Source: Paraburkholderia sabiae (lineage in GTDB: Bacteria > Pseudomonadota > Gammaproteobacteria > Burkholderiales > Burkholderiaceae). Taken from it: DNA of 64,000 nucleotides. The stretch lies in contig NZ_CP125295.1 in the NCBI RefSeq assembly GCF_030412785.1, positions 310,001 through 374,000 of the forward strand. The letters are read 5' to 3'. Under the pieces are notes generated by a model. The model ran no database searches, was not told the origin of the DNA, and saw only the letters and a list, made by a program, of their open reading frames with translations. Position numbers and translations under genes: made by a program. Shown here piece by piece: positions 10,632 to 19,862 of this stretch. Within the stretch, counting starts at the first letter, position 1. Each line of letters begins with the position of its first letter.

Positions 10632-10718
10632 TTGCTGCGCCGGATTCGCGCGTCCGGCTATGTCTTTCGGCAGCATGACGATGCTGCGCCGCACACCACG
10701 GTTGTACGGGACGGAATT

Positions 10719-10724
10719 TATAAT
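10719..10724 (+). promoter_or_regulatory. Candidate -10 element for ptsI
   Basis: A perfect TATAAT about 65 bp upstream of the ptsI start, downstream of the ptsH terminator. No good -35 is seen at 16-18 bp, so the promoter is tentative. Confidence 0.4.
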
Positions 10725-10789
10725 GATCGTCGGGGTCTGAGAGCACTGCAGCGGTTTGCCGCGGCATCACACAACTAGAGGAGGTGCGC

Positions 10790-12532
10790 GTGTCGTTCAC
10801 GCTGCATGGAATTCCCGTGTCACGCGGTATCGCCATCGGGCGGGCATATCTGATCGCCCCGGCTGCACTGGACGTCGACCACTATCTGATCGAGCCTTCG
10901 CAGATCGAAGGCGAGGTGGAGCGTTTTCGCGCGGCGCAACGGGTTGTGCATCAGGAGCTCGACGAACTGCGCGCCGATCTCTCCGCCGACGCGCCCTCCG
11001 AAATGGGCGCGTTCATCGACGTCCACACCATGATCCTGAACGATGCGATGCTCGTTCAGGAAACCATCGACCTCATCCGCACGCGGCGCTACAACGTCGA
11101 ATGGGCGCTTACCGAACAGCTCGAACGCCTCACGCGTCATTTCGACGAAGTCGAAGACGAATATCTGCGCGAACGTAAGGCCGACATCGAACAGGTGGTC
11201 GAGCGCGTGCTGAAGGCGCTCGCGGGCGGTACGGGCGCGCTCGTCAACGGCAGTCATGGCCGCTGCGACGAAATGATCGTCGTCGCGCACGACATCGCGC
11301 CCGCCGACATGATGCAGTTCAAGACGCAAACGTTCCAGGGCTTCGTGACGGATCTGGGCGGACGCACGTCGCATACGGCGATCGTCGCGCGCAGTCTCGG
11401 CATTCCCGCGACGGTCGGCGTGGCGCATGCGAGCGCGCTGATCCGTCAGGACGATCTGATCATCGTCGACGGCGATCATGGCATCGTGATCGTCGATCCC
11501 GCGCCGATCGTGCTCGAAGAGTATTCGTACCGGCAGAGCGAGAAGGCGCTGGAAGCGCGCAAGCTGCAGCGCCTGAAGTTCTCGCCGACGCAGACGGTGT
11601 GCGGCACGCGCATCGAGCTGTGCGCGAACATCGAGTTGCCGGAGGATGCGCAGGCCGCGCTCGATGCGGGCGCGACGGGCATCGGCCTGTTCCGCACCGA
11701 GTTCCTGTTCATGAACCAGAAGGGGATGCCGGAAGAGGAAGAGCAGTTCGCCGCATACAAGCGCGCCGTCGAACTCATGAACGGCATGCCCGTGACGATC
11801 CGCACGATCGACGTCGGCGCGGACAAGCCGCTCGATTCGATCGGCGGCGACGAGTTCGAAACGGCGCCGAACCCGGCGCTCGGTCTGCGCGCTATCCGCT
11901 GGAGCCTGTCCGAGCCGCATATGTTCCTCACGCAGTTGCGCGCGATTCTGCGCGCGTCGGCGTTCGGCTCGGTGAAGATTCTGATTCCGATGCTAGCGCA
12001 CGCGCGTGAGATCGATCAGACGCTCGACCTCATTCAGGAAGCCAAGCGCCAGCTCGACGATGCGGGTCTCGCGTACGACCCGAACGTGCGCGTCGGCGCG
12101 ATGATCGAGATTCCGGCGGCGGCGATCGCGTTGCCGCTGTTCCTCAAGCGGCTCGATTTCCTGTCGATCGGCACCAACGACCTGATCCAGTACACGCTAG
12201 CCATCGATCGCGCCGATAACGCAGTCGCGCATCTGTACGATCCGCTGCATCCGGCGGTGCTGCATCTGATCGCGTTCACGCTGCGCGAAGCGAAGCGCGC
12301 GGGCGTTCCGGTGTCGATCTGCGGTGAAATGGCCGGCGATCCGGCGCTCACGCGCCTGTTGCTCGGCATGGGACTGACGGAGTTTTCAATGCACCCGAGC
12401 CAGCTTCTGCTCGTGAAGCAGGAGGTGCTGCGCGCGCATCTGAAGACGCTGGAGAAGCCCGTCGCGGACGTGCTGGCGGCGTTCGAGCCGGAAGAGGTGC
12501 AGTCGGCGCTGGATCGCGTCGCGCAAGCCTGA
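10790..12532 (+). CDS. ptsI: PTS enzyme I (phosphoenolpyruvate-protein phosphotransferase)
   Basis: About 580 residues. EI takes phosphate from PEP and gives it to HPr. The N-terminal HPr-binding domain is followed by the active-site histidine in GGRTSHTAIVAR, then the PEP-binding TIM barrel (GLFRTEFLFM, LSIGTNDLIQYTLA) with the catalytic cysteine in SICGEMAGDP. Two GTG codons compete at the start: the AGGAGG at 10779-10784 is ideally placed for GTG 10790 but overlaps GTG 10784, so I prefer 10790. Confidence 0.93.
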   Translation: MSFTLHGIPVSRGIAIGRAYLIAPAALDVDHYLIEPSQIEGEVERFRAAQRVVHQELDELRADLSADAPSEMGAFIDVHTMILNDAMLVQETIDLIRTRRYNVEWALTEQLERLTRHFDEVEDEYLRERKADIEQVVERVLKALAGGTGALVNGSHGRCDEMIVVAHDIAPADMMQFKTQTFQGFVTDLGGRTSHTAIVARSLGIPATVGVAHASALIRQDDLIIVDGDHGIVIVDPAPIVLEEYSYRQSEKALEARKLQRLKFSPTQTVCGTRIELCANIELPEDAQAALDAGATGIGLFRTEFLFMNQKGMPEEEEQFAAYKRAVELMNGMPVTIRTIDVGADKPLDSIGGDEFETAPNPALGLRAIRWSLSEPHMFLTQLRAILRASAFGSVKILIPMLAHAREIDQTLDLIQEAKRQLDDAGLAYDPNVRVGAMIEIPAAAIALPLFLKRLDFLSIGTNDLIQYTLAIDRADNAVAHLYDPLHPAVLHLIAFTLREAKRAGVPVSICGEMAGDPALTRLLLGMGLTEFSMHPSQLLLVKQEVLRAHLKTLEKPVADVLAAFEPEEVQSALDRVAQA

Positions 12533-12535
12533 GTT

Positions 12536-13294
12536 TTATGACCGATGCCGCTCGCCGCACACCGGGCAATCCGGCTGGCGCGCGATGCGCATCGTGTTCC
12601 ATTCCATCCTCAGCGAATCGAGCATCATCAGGCGGCCCACCAGCGGCTCGCCGATGCCCGCGATCACGCGCAGCGCTTCCGCCGCCTGCATCGCGCCGAT
12701 GATGCCGACCGTCGGCGAAAACACGCCCATCGTCGAGCACGCCACTTCCTCGAACGGCTGATCTTCGGGGAACACGCACGCGTAGCACGGCGAAGCGTCG
12801 CTGCGGAAATCGAACGTGCTGATCTGGCCGTCGAAGCGCAGCGCCGCGCCCGACACGAGCGGTACGCCATGCGTCACGCACGCGCGGTTGATCGCGTGAC
12901 GCGTCGCGAAGTTATCGGTGCAGTCGAGCACGACGGTCGCTTGCGGCACGTTGCGATCGAGCCATGCATCGTCGACGCGCTCGGCCACTACGTTCACGAC
13001 CACATCCGGGTTCAGTTGCGCGATCGCATCGCGTCCAGACTCGACCTTCAGCCGACCGACCGACTTCGTCACATGCAGGATCTGCCGCTGGAGATTGGTG
13101 AGATCGACGGTATCGGCATCGACGAGCGTCAATCTGCCGACGCCTGCCGCCGCCAGATACATCGCAGCCGGCGAGCCGAGACCACCCGCACCGACGACGA
13201 TCGCATGTGCGTCGAGAAAGCGTTGCTGAGCCTCGATGCCGATTTCGTCGACGAGGATGTGACGGGAATAACGCAGGAGTTGATCGTCGTTCAT
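12536..13294 (-). CDS. moeB: MoeB/ThiF-family adenylyltransferase (E1-like)
   Basis: 252 residues of the HesA/MoeB/ThiF fold. Visible are the nucleotide-binding GAGGLGSPAAMYLAAAGVG, the DLTNLQRQILH segment, the catalytic-region aspartate/cysteine motif VVLDCTDNF, and two CxxC pairs for zinc (SPCYAC and CPVC near the C-terminus). Such enzymes adenylate the C-terminal glycine of MoaD or ThiS for sulfur transfer. Sequence alone does not decide between molybdopterin and thiamine roles. It is convergent with ptsI and downstream of ctpA on the same strand. Confidence 0.88.
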   Translation of the reverse strand: MNDDQLLRYSRHILVDEIGIEAQQRFLDAHAIVVGAGGLGSPAAMYLAAAGVGRLTLVDADTVDLTNLQRQILHVTKSVGRLKVESGRDAIAQLNPDVVVNVVAERVDDAWLDRNVPQATVVLDCTDNFATRHAINRACVTHGVPLVSGAALRFDGQISTFDFRSDASPCYACVFPEDQPFEEVACSTMGVFSPTVGIIGAMQAAEALRVIAGIGEPLVGRLMMLDSLRMEWNTMRIARQPDCPVCGERHRS

Positions 13295-13378
13295 GGCGGG
13301 GCGCGGCGTGTGTCGTGAGTGTCGCGCTGGAGCGGGAAGCGGCGCGAGCTTGTGGTTATTTTAATCGCGCGAGGGAAA

Positions 13379-13421
13379 GTGTCTTCGCGGCGCGCTGTGA
13401 AGCGCTGCGCCGCGAAGACAC
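13379..13421 (-). terminator. Long inverted repeat downstream of ctpA
   Basis: Perfect 15-bp arms (GTGTCTTCGCGGCGC and complement) around a 13-base loop, 18 bp after the ctpA stop and before moeB. On the minus strand it is followed only by TTTCCC, so it may be a weak terminator or an mRNA-stabilising hairpin. Confidence 0.55.
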
Positions 13422-13438
13422 GGGTTACGTCAGAAGGC

Positions 13439-15031
13439 TTACTTGCTCGGCGTGGCCGGCTGCGAAGCCGGTTGCGTAGCGGAGGCCGGTGCGGCCGGGC
13501 TCGATGCCGTCGGCGTAGCGGGCAGCGCGGGCTTCACGGCGACAGGCGCCGAAGCCGATTGCGCCGGCTTGCTCTGCGCAAGACGCCGCTCCATCAGCGA
13601 CTTCGACTCGGCCACCGGCTTGCCTTCGAGCTTGTTCAGGCCTTGTTGCAGCATGAAGTCGTCGGCGGAACCGAATTCGACCGGCTTGCGATCGCGATCC
13701 TTCGCGCGCTGTTCCGGCGTCTTCTTGTCGTTCTGCTCTTCGAGCTGACGCAGCTGGTCCATGCGCTCCTGCTCGCGCTGTTCCTGCTCCTTCTTCTCGT
13801 TCGGATCTTGCGTGTTCGCAAGGTGATTCGAGTAGTCGACTTCGCGCGTGACGAGTGCGTCGTCGGGATCGCCGTCCGCGTATTGATCAACCGCGACGTC
13901 CGGGCGGATGCCCTTGTTCTGGATGGAGCGGCCGCTCGGCGTGTAGTAGTACGCCGTGGTCAGACGCAGCGCGGAATCCGCCGTCATCGGACGAACGGTC
14001 TGCACCGAACCCTTGCCGAACGTCGTCTTGCCGACGATCAGCGCGCGATGCTGATCCTGCAGCGCACCCGCGACGATTTCCGACGCCGACGCCGAGTAGG
14101 CGTTGGTCAGCACGATCATCGGCACGGTCTTGAAGATGGGCGGCAGGTTCTTCAGCGGATCGCCGTCGAAGGAGGGCAGGCGATAGTTGTCGTAGGTGTC
14201 GCGATAAACCTGCTTCGAATCCGGAATCTGGCCGTTCGTGGACACGACGACGGAATCCGGCGGCAGGAACGCGCCCGCGACGCCGACCGCGCTTTGCAGC
14301 AGACCGCCGCCGTTGTTACGCAGGTCGAGGATCAGGCCCTTCAGGTTCGGCTGCTGGCGCGCGATGTCCTGCAGCTTCTGCGCAAGGTCGGGCACCGTGC
14401 GTTCCTGGAAGCTCGTGATGCGGACATACGCGTAGCCCGGCGCGAGAATCTTCGACTTCACGCTCTGGACCTTGATGATCGCGCGCGTGACGGTGAGCGG
14501 GAAGGTGCGGTCGTCGGTCTTGCGGAAGATCGTCAGCGTGACCTTCGTGCCCGGCTCGCCGCGCATCTGCTTGACGGCTTTGTCGAGCGTCATGCCGCGC
14601 ACGGGCTTGTCGTTGATGCGGGTGATCAGGTCGCCCGGACGGATGCCGGCGCGGAACGCGGGCGTGTCTTCGATCGGCGAGATGACCTTGATGAGGCCGT
14701 CTTCCTGCGAAATTTCGATGCCGAGGCCCGCGAAGCGACCCTTGGTCTGTTCCTGCAGTTCTTCGTAGTCGGTCTTGTCGAGATACGACGAGTGCGGGTC
14801 GAGGCTCGACACCATGCCCTTGATCGCGGCCGTCAGCAGCTTCTTGTCGTCGACCGGCTCGACATACTCATGTTTGATCTGCCCGAAGACTTCGGCGAAA
14901 AGCCGCAACTGGTCGAGCGGCAGGGGCGCGGAAGCAGGTTGCTGGGCCGAGGCGCTCAGTTGCAGGGTTGCAAAAACGCCGGTAGCCAGGCCCGCGGCGA
15001 TAAGGCCGATATTTTTCAGGTTCTTTCGCAT
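13439..15031 (-). CDS. ctpA: S41 carboxy-terminal processing protease
   Basis: 530 residues: signal peptide, a PDZ domain (about residues 95-180, GLGIEISQEDGLIKVISPI) and an S41 catalytic domain. The Ser/Lys dyad is seen in NAYSASASEIVAG and GKTTFGKGSVQT. The C-terminal 150 residues are charged coiled coil (many E/Q/R around residue 400-440) and end in a Pro/Ala/Ser-rich tail. These proteases trim or degrade periplasmic proteins and peptidoglycan hydrolases. A -10-like TATACT lies upstream at 15086-15091. gpmA, 395 bp upstream, has the same orientation. Confidence 0.92.
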   Translation of the reverse strand: MRKNLKNIGLIAAGLATGVFATLQLSASAQQPASAPLPLDQLRLFAEVFGQIKHEYVEPVDDKKLLTAAIKGMVSSLDPHSSYLDKTDYEELQEQTKGRFAGLGIEISQEDGLIKVISPIEDTPAFRAGIRPGDLITRINDKPVRGMTLDKAVKQMRGEPGTKVTLTIFRKTDDRTFPLTVTRAIIKVQSVKSKILAPGYAYVRITSFQERTVPDLAQKLQDIARQQPNLKGLILDLRNNGGGLLQSAVGVAGAFLPPDSVVVSTNGQIPDSKQVYRDTYDNYRLPSFDGDPLKNLPPIFKTVPMIVLTNAYSASASEIVAGALQDQHRALIVGKTTFGKGSVQTVRPMTADSALRLTTAYYYTPSGRSIQNKGIRPDVAVDQYADGDPDDALVTREVDYSNHLANTQDPNEKKEQEQREQERMDQLRQLEEQNDKKTPEQRAKDRDRKPVEFGSADDFMLQQGLNKLEGKPVAESKSLMERRLAQSKPAQSASAPVAVKPALPATPTASSPAAPASATQPASQPATPSK

Positions 15032-15425
15032 AGAGTATGTTGCGGTCGGAAGTGCGTGGCAGCGTCAAAGGAGAAAAGACGGACAAGTATAACTTGACGC
15101 CTGCACGGCCTGTACGTGTGGGTAATCGGGTTTCGACAGCGCTCGTGCCGCGAGGTTCTAAGGATCGCTGGCGTCTGGCACGACGAATGTGCGCTGGCGG
15201 ACGCCCGCAGCGGCAAAAGTGCCGCCATGCGACGCGTGAAGCAGGTGAAATATGGGCCGAGCCGCCGATACCGTTGTATATGCATCGTTATCGATGGATG
15301 GCGCGAACATGGCGGATACGTGGCAATGCCGTCAGGGACGCGCGCGCGGCAGATGAAGCGCACATGCCGTGGCCCGCAGCAGCATCGCCGCGGACCACGA
15401 TCATTATCCGGGAGACGAGCGGGAA
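15032..15425. other. Gap between gpmA and ctpA
   Basis: 394 bp with no convincing ORF on either strand. A minus-strand TATACT (15086-15091) is a candidate -10 for ctpA with no clear -35. I see no other feature. Confidence 0.4.
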
Positions 15426-16172
15426 TCAGCCTGCCTTGCCCTGCTTCGCGACAGCCGCCTGCGCCTTCGCGATCGCTTCCTGGTCGCCGAGATAGTAGTG
15501 CTTGATCGGCTTCAGGTTTTCGTCCAGTTCATACACGAGCGGCACGCCGTTCGGGATGTTCAGCCCGACGATGTCGCTGTCCGAAATGTTGTCCAGATAC
15601 TTGACCAGCGCGCGGATCGAATTGCCGTGTGCGGCGATCAGCACCTTGCGGCCCGACTTGATCGCGGGTGCGATCGATTCGTTCCAGATCGGCATCACGC
15701 GCGCGACGGTGTCCTTCAGGCATTCGGTGAGCGGCAGTTCTTCGCGCGGCACCTTCGCGTAGCGCGGATCGTTGTACGACGTGCGCTCGTCGGTCGTTTC
15801 CAGTGCGGGCGGCGGCGTGTCGTAGCTGCGGCGCCAGACCAGCACCTGATCGTCGCCGAACTTCGCGGCCGTTTCCGCCTTGTTCAGACCCGACAGAGCA
15901 CCATAGTGGCGCTCGTTGAGACGCCACGAATGGACGACGGGCAGGTACATCAGGTCCATCTTGTCCTGCACGTGCCACAGCGTGCGGATCGCGCGCTTGA
16001 GCACCGACGTATACGCGATGTCGAACGTGTAGCCCGAGTCCTTCAGCAGCGTGCCAGCCTGTTGCGCTTCGAAGTTGCCCTGCTCGGTCAGGTCGACATC
16101 GACCCAGCCGGTGAAGCGGTTTTCCTTGTTCCACGTCGATTCGCCGTGGCGGATGAGAACGAGTTTGTACAT
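15426..16172 (-). CDS. gpmA: 2,3-bisphosphoglycerate-dependent phosphoglycerate mutase
   Basis: 248 residues beginning [15 protein letters not shown]; His11 of RHGE is the phospho-accepting residue. The second catalytic histidine is in [13 protein letters not shown], and the substrate region [14 protein letters not shown] is typical. It interconverts 3- and 2-phosphoglycerate in glycolysis and gluconeogenesis. It is divergent from the rhodanese gene. Confidence 0.96.
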   Translation of the reverse strand: MYKLVLIRHGESTWNKENRFTGWVDVDLTEQGNFEAQQAGTLLKDSGYTFDIAYTSVLKRAIRTLWHVQDKMDLMYLPVVHSWRLNERHYGALSGLNKAETAAKFGDDQVLVWRRSYDTPPPALETTDERTSYNDPRYAKVPREELPLTECLKDTVARVMPIWNESIAPAIKSGRKVLIAAHGNSIRALVKYLDNISDSDIVGLNIPNGVPLVYELDENLKPIKHYYLGDQEAIAKAQAAVAKQGKAG

Positions 16173-16260
16173 GTCGTTGCCGGTCGGTAGTGAGGAAGCC
16201 GTAATCGGGGCGGCACCGCAGCCTGTGGCTGGCGGTCGCCATCGCGTCAGACGGTTATTT

Positions 16261-16266
16261 TATAAT
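16261..16266 (+). promoter_or_regulatory. Candidate -10 of the rhodanese-grxC-secB unit
   Basis: TATAAT in an AT-rich stretch about 60 bp before the rhodanese start. An ATG at 16265 overlaps it, so that codon is unlikely to be translated. The -35 is weak. Confidence 0.45.
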
Positions 16267-16324
16267 GGTCGGATTGCCCTTTCCGATTTATCCCGTTTCT
16301 TTCCTTTTTTCCGGCGGATCTTCC

Positions 16325-16750
16325 GTGAAGTTTTTCACCGATTACACCAACCTTGTACTGATCGCAGTCGCCCTCATCTCCGGGGCGTTGCTCCTGTGGC
16401 CGTCGATTTCCCGGCGCGGACGCGGCGGCCTTTCGGCGGCTGCCGCCACGCAGCTGATCAACCGGCGTAACGCTGTCGTCATCGACCTGCGCCCCGCGGC
16501 GGAATACGCCGGCGGGCACCTGCCTTCTGCCCGTCAGGTCGAGTTTGGCGAGTTGCAAGCGAAAGTCAGCCAACTCGTGAAGAATAAGAGCAACCCGGTG
16601 CTGCTCGTTTGCCAGAACGGCCAGCAGTCGAACAAGGCGGCACGTATTGTGCGCGACGCAGGCTATGCGGAAGTGCACGTGCTGGAAGGCGGCGTCAACG
16701 CCTGGCAGCAGGCGGGCATGCCCGTCGTCAAACAAGGAGTTGCGAAGTGA
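16325..16750 (+). CDS. Membrane-anchored rhodanese-like protein
   Basis: About 141 residues: an N-terminal transmembrane helix (residues 8-26, VLIAVALISGALLLW) and one rhodanese domain. The active-site loop is CQNGQQSNKA, so the sulfur-accepting cysteine is present. It resembles YibN-type proteins next to secB and grxC. GTG 16325 (MKFFTDYTN) is preferred because the upstream ATG lies inside the candidate -10. Its stop overlaps the GTG of grxC, so the two are translationally coupled. Confidence 0.85.
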   Translation: MKFFTDYTNLVLIAVALISGALLLWPSISRRGRGGLSAAAATQLINRRNAVVIDLRPAAEYAGGHLPSARQVEFGELQAKVSQLVKNKSNPVLLVCQNGQQSNKAARIVRDAGYAEVHVLEGGVNAWQQAGMPVVKQGVAK

Positions 16751-17010
16751 ATAGAGTGATCATGTACAGCACGCAGGTGTGCCCGTATTGCCAGATGGCC
16801 GAACGTCTACTAAAGTCGCGCGGCGTCGACCACATCGAAAAGGTGCTGATCGACAAGGATCCGGCGCGCCGTCAGGAGATGATGACGCGCACGGGCCGTC
16901 GTACGGTGCCGCAGGTGTACATCGGCGAGACGCACGTCGGCGGTTATGACGACCTGTCCGCGCTCGATCGCGCGGGCGGTCTGACGCCGCTGCTCGAAGC
17001 CGTCGCCTGA
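16747..17010 (+). CDS. grxC: Glutaredoxin 3
   Basis: 87 residues with the dithiol active site CPYC in MYSTQVCPYCQMAE and the glutathione-binding TVPQVYIG...GGYDDL. It reduces protein and mixed disulfides with glutathione. The start is GTG 16747, overlapping the rhodanese stop codon by the GTGA arrangement; an ATG five codons later would also keep the domain. Confidence 0.93.
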   Translation: MNRVIMYSTQVCPYCQMAERLLKSRGVDHIEKVLIDKDPARRQEMMTRTGRRTVPQVYIGETHVGGYDDLSALDRAGGLTPLLEAVA

Positions 17011-17204
17011 AGTCGGAGCGCAGCATCGCTAGCGCGTCGCGCCGATCCGTCGGCGCAGCGCGCGGCAGCTAACAAGATGAAGGCCGGGTAACGCGTTTAT
17101 GGCGTTCGCACCGGCCGGCTGGACGCCGTCCATCGGGGCGGCCGCAGCACCACGAGATCTGGCGGCATTCGTCCGCCGCAACGAAATTTAGGGAGTAGAG
17201 AACC

Positions 17205-17675
17205 ATGTCCGACGAGAACAACCAGCCGTTCTTCAATATCCAGCGCATCTACCTGAAGGACATGTCGCTCGAGCAGCCGAACTCGCCGGCCATTTTCCTC
17301 GAACAGGAAATGCCGTCGGTCGAAGTCGAAGTCGACGTGAAGGCCGAGCGCCTCGCGGACACGGTGTTCGAAATTCTCGTCACGGGTACTGTGACGGCCA
17401 AGGTCAGCGACAAGGTCGCATTCCTGATCGAAGCGAAGCAAGCAGGCATTTTCGACATCCGCAACATTCCGGCTGAGCAAATCGATCCGCTCGTCGGCAT
17501 TGCTTGCCCGACCATCCTGTTCCCGTATCTGCGTTCGAACATCGCCGACGCGATCACGCGCGCAGGCTTCCCGCCCATCCACCTCGCCGAAATCAACTTC
17601 CAGGCGCTGTACGAGCAACGTCTCGCGCAGATCGCGTCGCAGGAAACGGGCGCGGGCAGCGCAGCCCACCACTGA
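17205..17675 (+). CDS. secB: Protein-export chaperone SecB
   Basis: 156 residues beginning [19 protein letters not shown], with the SecB core [18 protein letters not shown] and the C-terminal domain [15 protein letters not shown]. SecB is a cytosolic tetramer that holds preproteins unfolded and delivers them to SecA. GGGAGTAGAGAACC precedes the ATG. It follows grxC by 194 bp and precedes gpsA by 21 bp, a common proteobacterial order. Confidence 0.96.
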   Translation: MSDENNQPFFNIQRIYLKDMSLEQPNSPAIFLEQEMPSVEVEVDVKAERLADTVFEILVTGTVTAKVSDKVAFLIEAKQAGIFDIRNIPAEQIDPLVGIACPTILFPYLRSNIADAITRAGFPPIHLAEINFQALYEQRLAQIASQETGAGSAAHH

Positions 17676-17696
17676 CGCGTGCAGGCGGTGCCGGGT

Positions 17697-18695
17697 ATGA
17701 AGGTCGCCGTTCTCGGCGCCGGTGCATGGGGCACCGCACTCGCCGGCCATCTGGCCGCGCGGCATGACACGGTTCTTTGGGCGCGCGATGCCGCGCTCAT
17801 CGCCGAACTCTCCACTTCGCACGAAAACGCCCGCTATCTGGCGGGCGTTGCGTTGCCGTCCACGCTTCGCTTCGAAGCGGATCTCGATCTCGCACTGAAT
17901 CACGCGCTCGCCGACGACGCGCTGTGTGTCGTCGCGACACCCGTCGCCGGCTTGCGCGCGATGCTGCGCACGATGCGCGACATGGGCAAGGTGCCGGCGC
18001 ATATCGTGTGGCTGTGCAAGGGCTTCGAGGCGGACTCGCAGTTGATGCCGCATCAGGTCGTTGCGCAGGAGCTGAGCGGTCACGGCAGCAACGGGCCGCT
18101 GTCCGGGCCGAGCTTCGCGCGTGAAGTGGGGCAGAAGCTGCCCGTGGCGTTGACCGTAGCGAGCGCGTCGGCAACGTGCCGTGAGCGCACGGTCGCGGCG
18201 TTCCATCACGGCGCAATGCGCATTTATAGCGGCGACGATGTGGTCGGCGTGGAAGTGGGCGGCGCGGTGAAGAACGTGCTGGCGATCGCCACGGGTATCG
18301 CCGATGGTCTCGGCCTCGGCCTGAACGCGCGCGCGGCGCTGATCACGCGCGGCCTCGCCGAAATGTCGCGTCTTGGCGCGGCGCTAGGCGGTCGGCCGGA
18401 AACGTTCACAGGCCTGACGGGTCTCGGCGATCTGATCCTGACCGCGACGGGCGATCTGTCGCGCAACCGCACGGTCGGCATGCAGCTGGCGAGCGGTCGT
18501 ACGCTCGACGATATTCTCAACGCACTCGGGCATGTCGCCGAGGGTGTGCGCTGCGCTCGCAGCGTGCTATCGATCGCGCGATCGCATGCGATCGAAATGC
18601 CGATCACCGAGGCCGTCTGCGACGTGCTGTTCAATGGCGTCGCCCCGCGCGATGCCGTCAGCGCGCTGCTGCGCCGCGACGCGAAGGCAGAGTAA
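17697..18695 (+). CDS. gpsA: Glycerol-3-phosphate dehydrogenase [NAD(P)+]
   Basis: 332 residues. The Rossmann motif is [16 protein letters not shown], the catalytic lysine lies in [13 protein letters not shown] and the substrate region is [18 protein letters not shown]. It makes sn-glycerol-3-phosphate from dihydroxyacetone phosphate for phospholipid synthesis. The ATG at 17697 gives the standard N-terminus MKVAVLG; an upstream GTG adds six residues before the Rossmann strand and is less likely. Confidence 0.95.
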   Translation: MKVAVLGAGAWGTALAGHLAARHDTVLWARDAALIAELSTSHENARYLAGVALPSTLRFEADLDLALNHALADDALCVVATPVAGLRAMLRTMRDMGKVPAHIVWLCKGFEADSQLMPHQVVAQELSGHGSNGPLSGPSFAREVGQKLPVALTVASASATCRERTVAAFHHGAMRIYSGDDVVGVEVGGAVKNVLAIATGIADGLGLGLNARAALITRGLAEMSRLGAALGGRPETFTGLTGLGDLILTATGDLSRNRTVGMQLASGRTLDDILNALGHVAEGVRCARSVLSIARSHAIEMPITEAVCDVLFNGVAPRDAVSALLRRDAKAE

Positions 18696-18709
18696 TCGCC
18701 GTCTCGCAC

Positions 18710-18727
18710 GGGCGGGCTTCGACGCCC
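18710..18727 (+). terminator. Weak hairpin after gpsA
   Basis: GCGGGC-N6-GCCCGC followed by TTCTC. The stem is short and the T-run poor. Confidence 0.35.
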
Positions 18728-18850
18728 GCTTCTCATCGCCCCCAATTCCTTGAAAGTGTTTTACGAAGCCGGTAAAGGCTAAAGCCGAACGGCGCGCTTC
18801 TTTCGCTGTCCACCTCCTATCGTCGCTGTATCGATTCTGGAGGTTTTCCC

Positions 18851-19402
18851 ATGCTCACCATTGGCCATAGCACGCTCGAAGCGCGCGTCGTCGACATCAC
18901 GACGCTCGATGTCGACGCGATCGTCAACGCGGCGAACACGTCGTTGCTCGGCGGCGGTGGCGTGGACGGCGCGATTCATCGCGCGGCGGGCCCCGATCTG
19001 CTGCGCGAGTGCGAAACACTGGGCGGTTGTGTGACAGGCGACGCGAAGATCACGGGCGGTCATCGGCTGAAGGCGCGCCACGTGATTCATGCCGTCGGCC
19101 CCGTGTGGCACGGCGGCGGGCGCGGCGAAGCGGAACTGCTGGCTTCGTGCTACCGGCGCTCGCTCGAACTCGCGCGCGATGCGGAGGCGAAGAGCATCGC
19201 GTTTCCGGCGATCAGTTGCGGCGTCTATCGCTTTCCCGCCGACGACGCCGTGCGGATCGCCGTGCAAACCGTGGTCGACATGCTGGCGGACGCGCCGTCT
19301 ATCGAGTGCGTGATCTTCGCGTGTTTCGACGAAGCGATGCACGCGCGCTACAAGGCCGAACTCGAACGACGCGTTCAGGCGCCGCCTTCGAAGCCCGCCT
19401 GA
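18851..19402 (+). CDS. Macrodomain protein, O-acetyl-ADP-ribose deacetylase-like
   Basis: 183 residues forming one macrodomain. The ligand loops are [27 protein letters not shown] and [10 protein letters not shown]. Close relatives (YmdB/MacroD type) hydrolyse O-acetyl-ADP-ribose or remove ADP-ribose from proteins. GGAGGTTTTCCC precedes the ATG. Its last 28 bp overlap, tail to tail, the end of trmL on the other strand. Confidence 0.9.
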   Translation: MLTIGHSTLEARVVDITTLDVDAIVNAANTSLLGGGGVDGAIHRAAGPDLLRECETLGGCVTGDAKITGGHRLKARHVIHAVGPVWHGGGRGEAELLASCYRRSLELARDAEAKSIAFPAISCGVYRFPADDAVRIAVQTVVDMLADAPSIECVIFACFDEAMHARYKAELERRVQAPPSKPA

Positions 19403-19845
19403 CGCCACGCCTCGAACACGACCACGGCGACCGTGTTCGACAGATTCAGGCTGCGGTTGCCGGGACGCATCGGCAGACGCACGCGCTGTTCGTTCGGAAA
19501 GCGCTCCAGCAAGGCCGCAGGCAGGCCGCGCGTTTCCGCGCCGAACACGAACCAGTCGCCAGGCTGAAACGCGTGCGAGTGAAACGGACTGGAGCCGCGC
19601 GTCGTGAACGCGAACATGCGCGTGAGGTCGGGCGTTTCACTTTCGATCAGCGCGTCCCAGTCGCGATGCACGTGCATCTGCGCGTACTCGTGATAGTCGA
19701 GGCCCGCGCGGCGCATCTTGGCGTCGTCGAGCGGAAAGCCGAGCGGCTCTATCAGATGCAGGCGCGCGCCCGTGTTGGCGCACAGGCGGATCACGTTGCC
19801 GGTGTTCGGCGGAATTTCGGGTTCGACGAGAACGACGTTGAACAT
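19375..19845 (-). CDS. trmL: tRNA (cytidine(34)-2'-O)-methyltransferase
   Basis: 156-residue SPOUT methyltransferase beginning [20 protein letters not shown]. The knot motifs are [10 protein letters not shown] and [19 protein letters not shown]. TrmL methylates the wobble base of tRNA-Leu isoacceptors. An in-frame reading continues far upstream but overlaps comF, so the ATG at 19845 is used. comF lies 17 bp upstream on the same strand. Confidence 0.93.
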   Translation of the reverse strand: MFNVVLVEPEIPPNTGNVIRLCANTGARLHLIEPLGFPLDDAKMRRAGLDYHEYAQMHVHRDWDALIESETPDLTRMFAFTTRGSSPFHSHAFQPGDWFVFGAETRGLPAALLERFPNEQRVRLPMRPGNRSLNLSNTVAVVVFEAWRQAGFEGGA

Positions 19846-19862
19846 AAGCGGTAAGTGGAAAA

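Noticed and set aside
13319..15097. 592-codon plus-strand frame
   Set aside because: Antisense shadow of ctpA; no domain, and composition typical of GC-rich shadow frames.
15016..15363. 115-codon minus-strand frame between gpmA and ctpA
   Set aside because: No signal sequence, domain or ribosome-binding site, and it overlaps the candidate ctpA promoter.
16265..16324. Upstream ATG start for the rhodanese gene
   Set aside because: The ATG lies inside a TATAAT -10 element, and the membrane-anchor N-terminus begins at GTG 16325.
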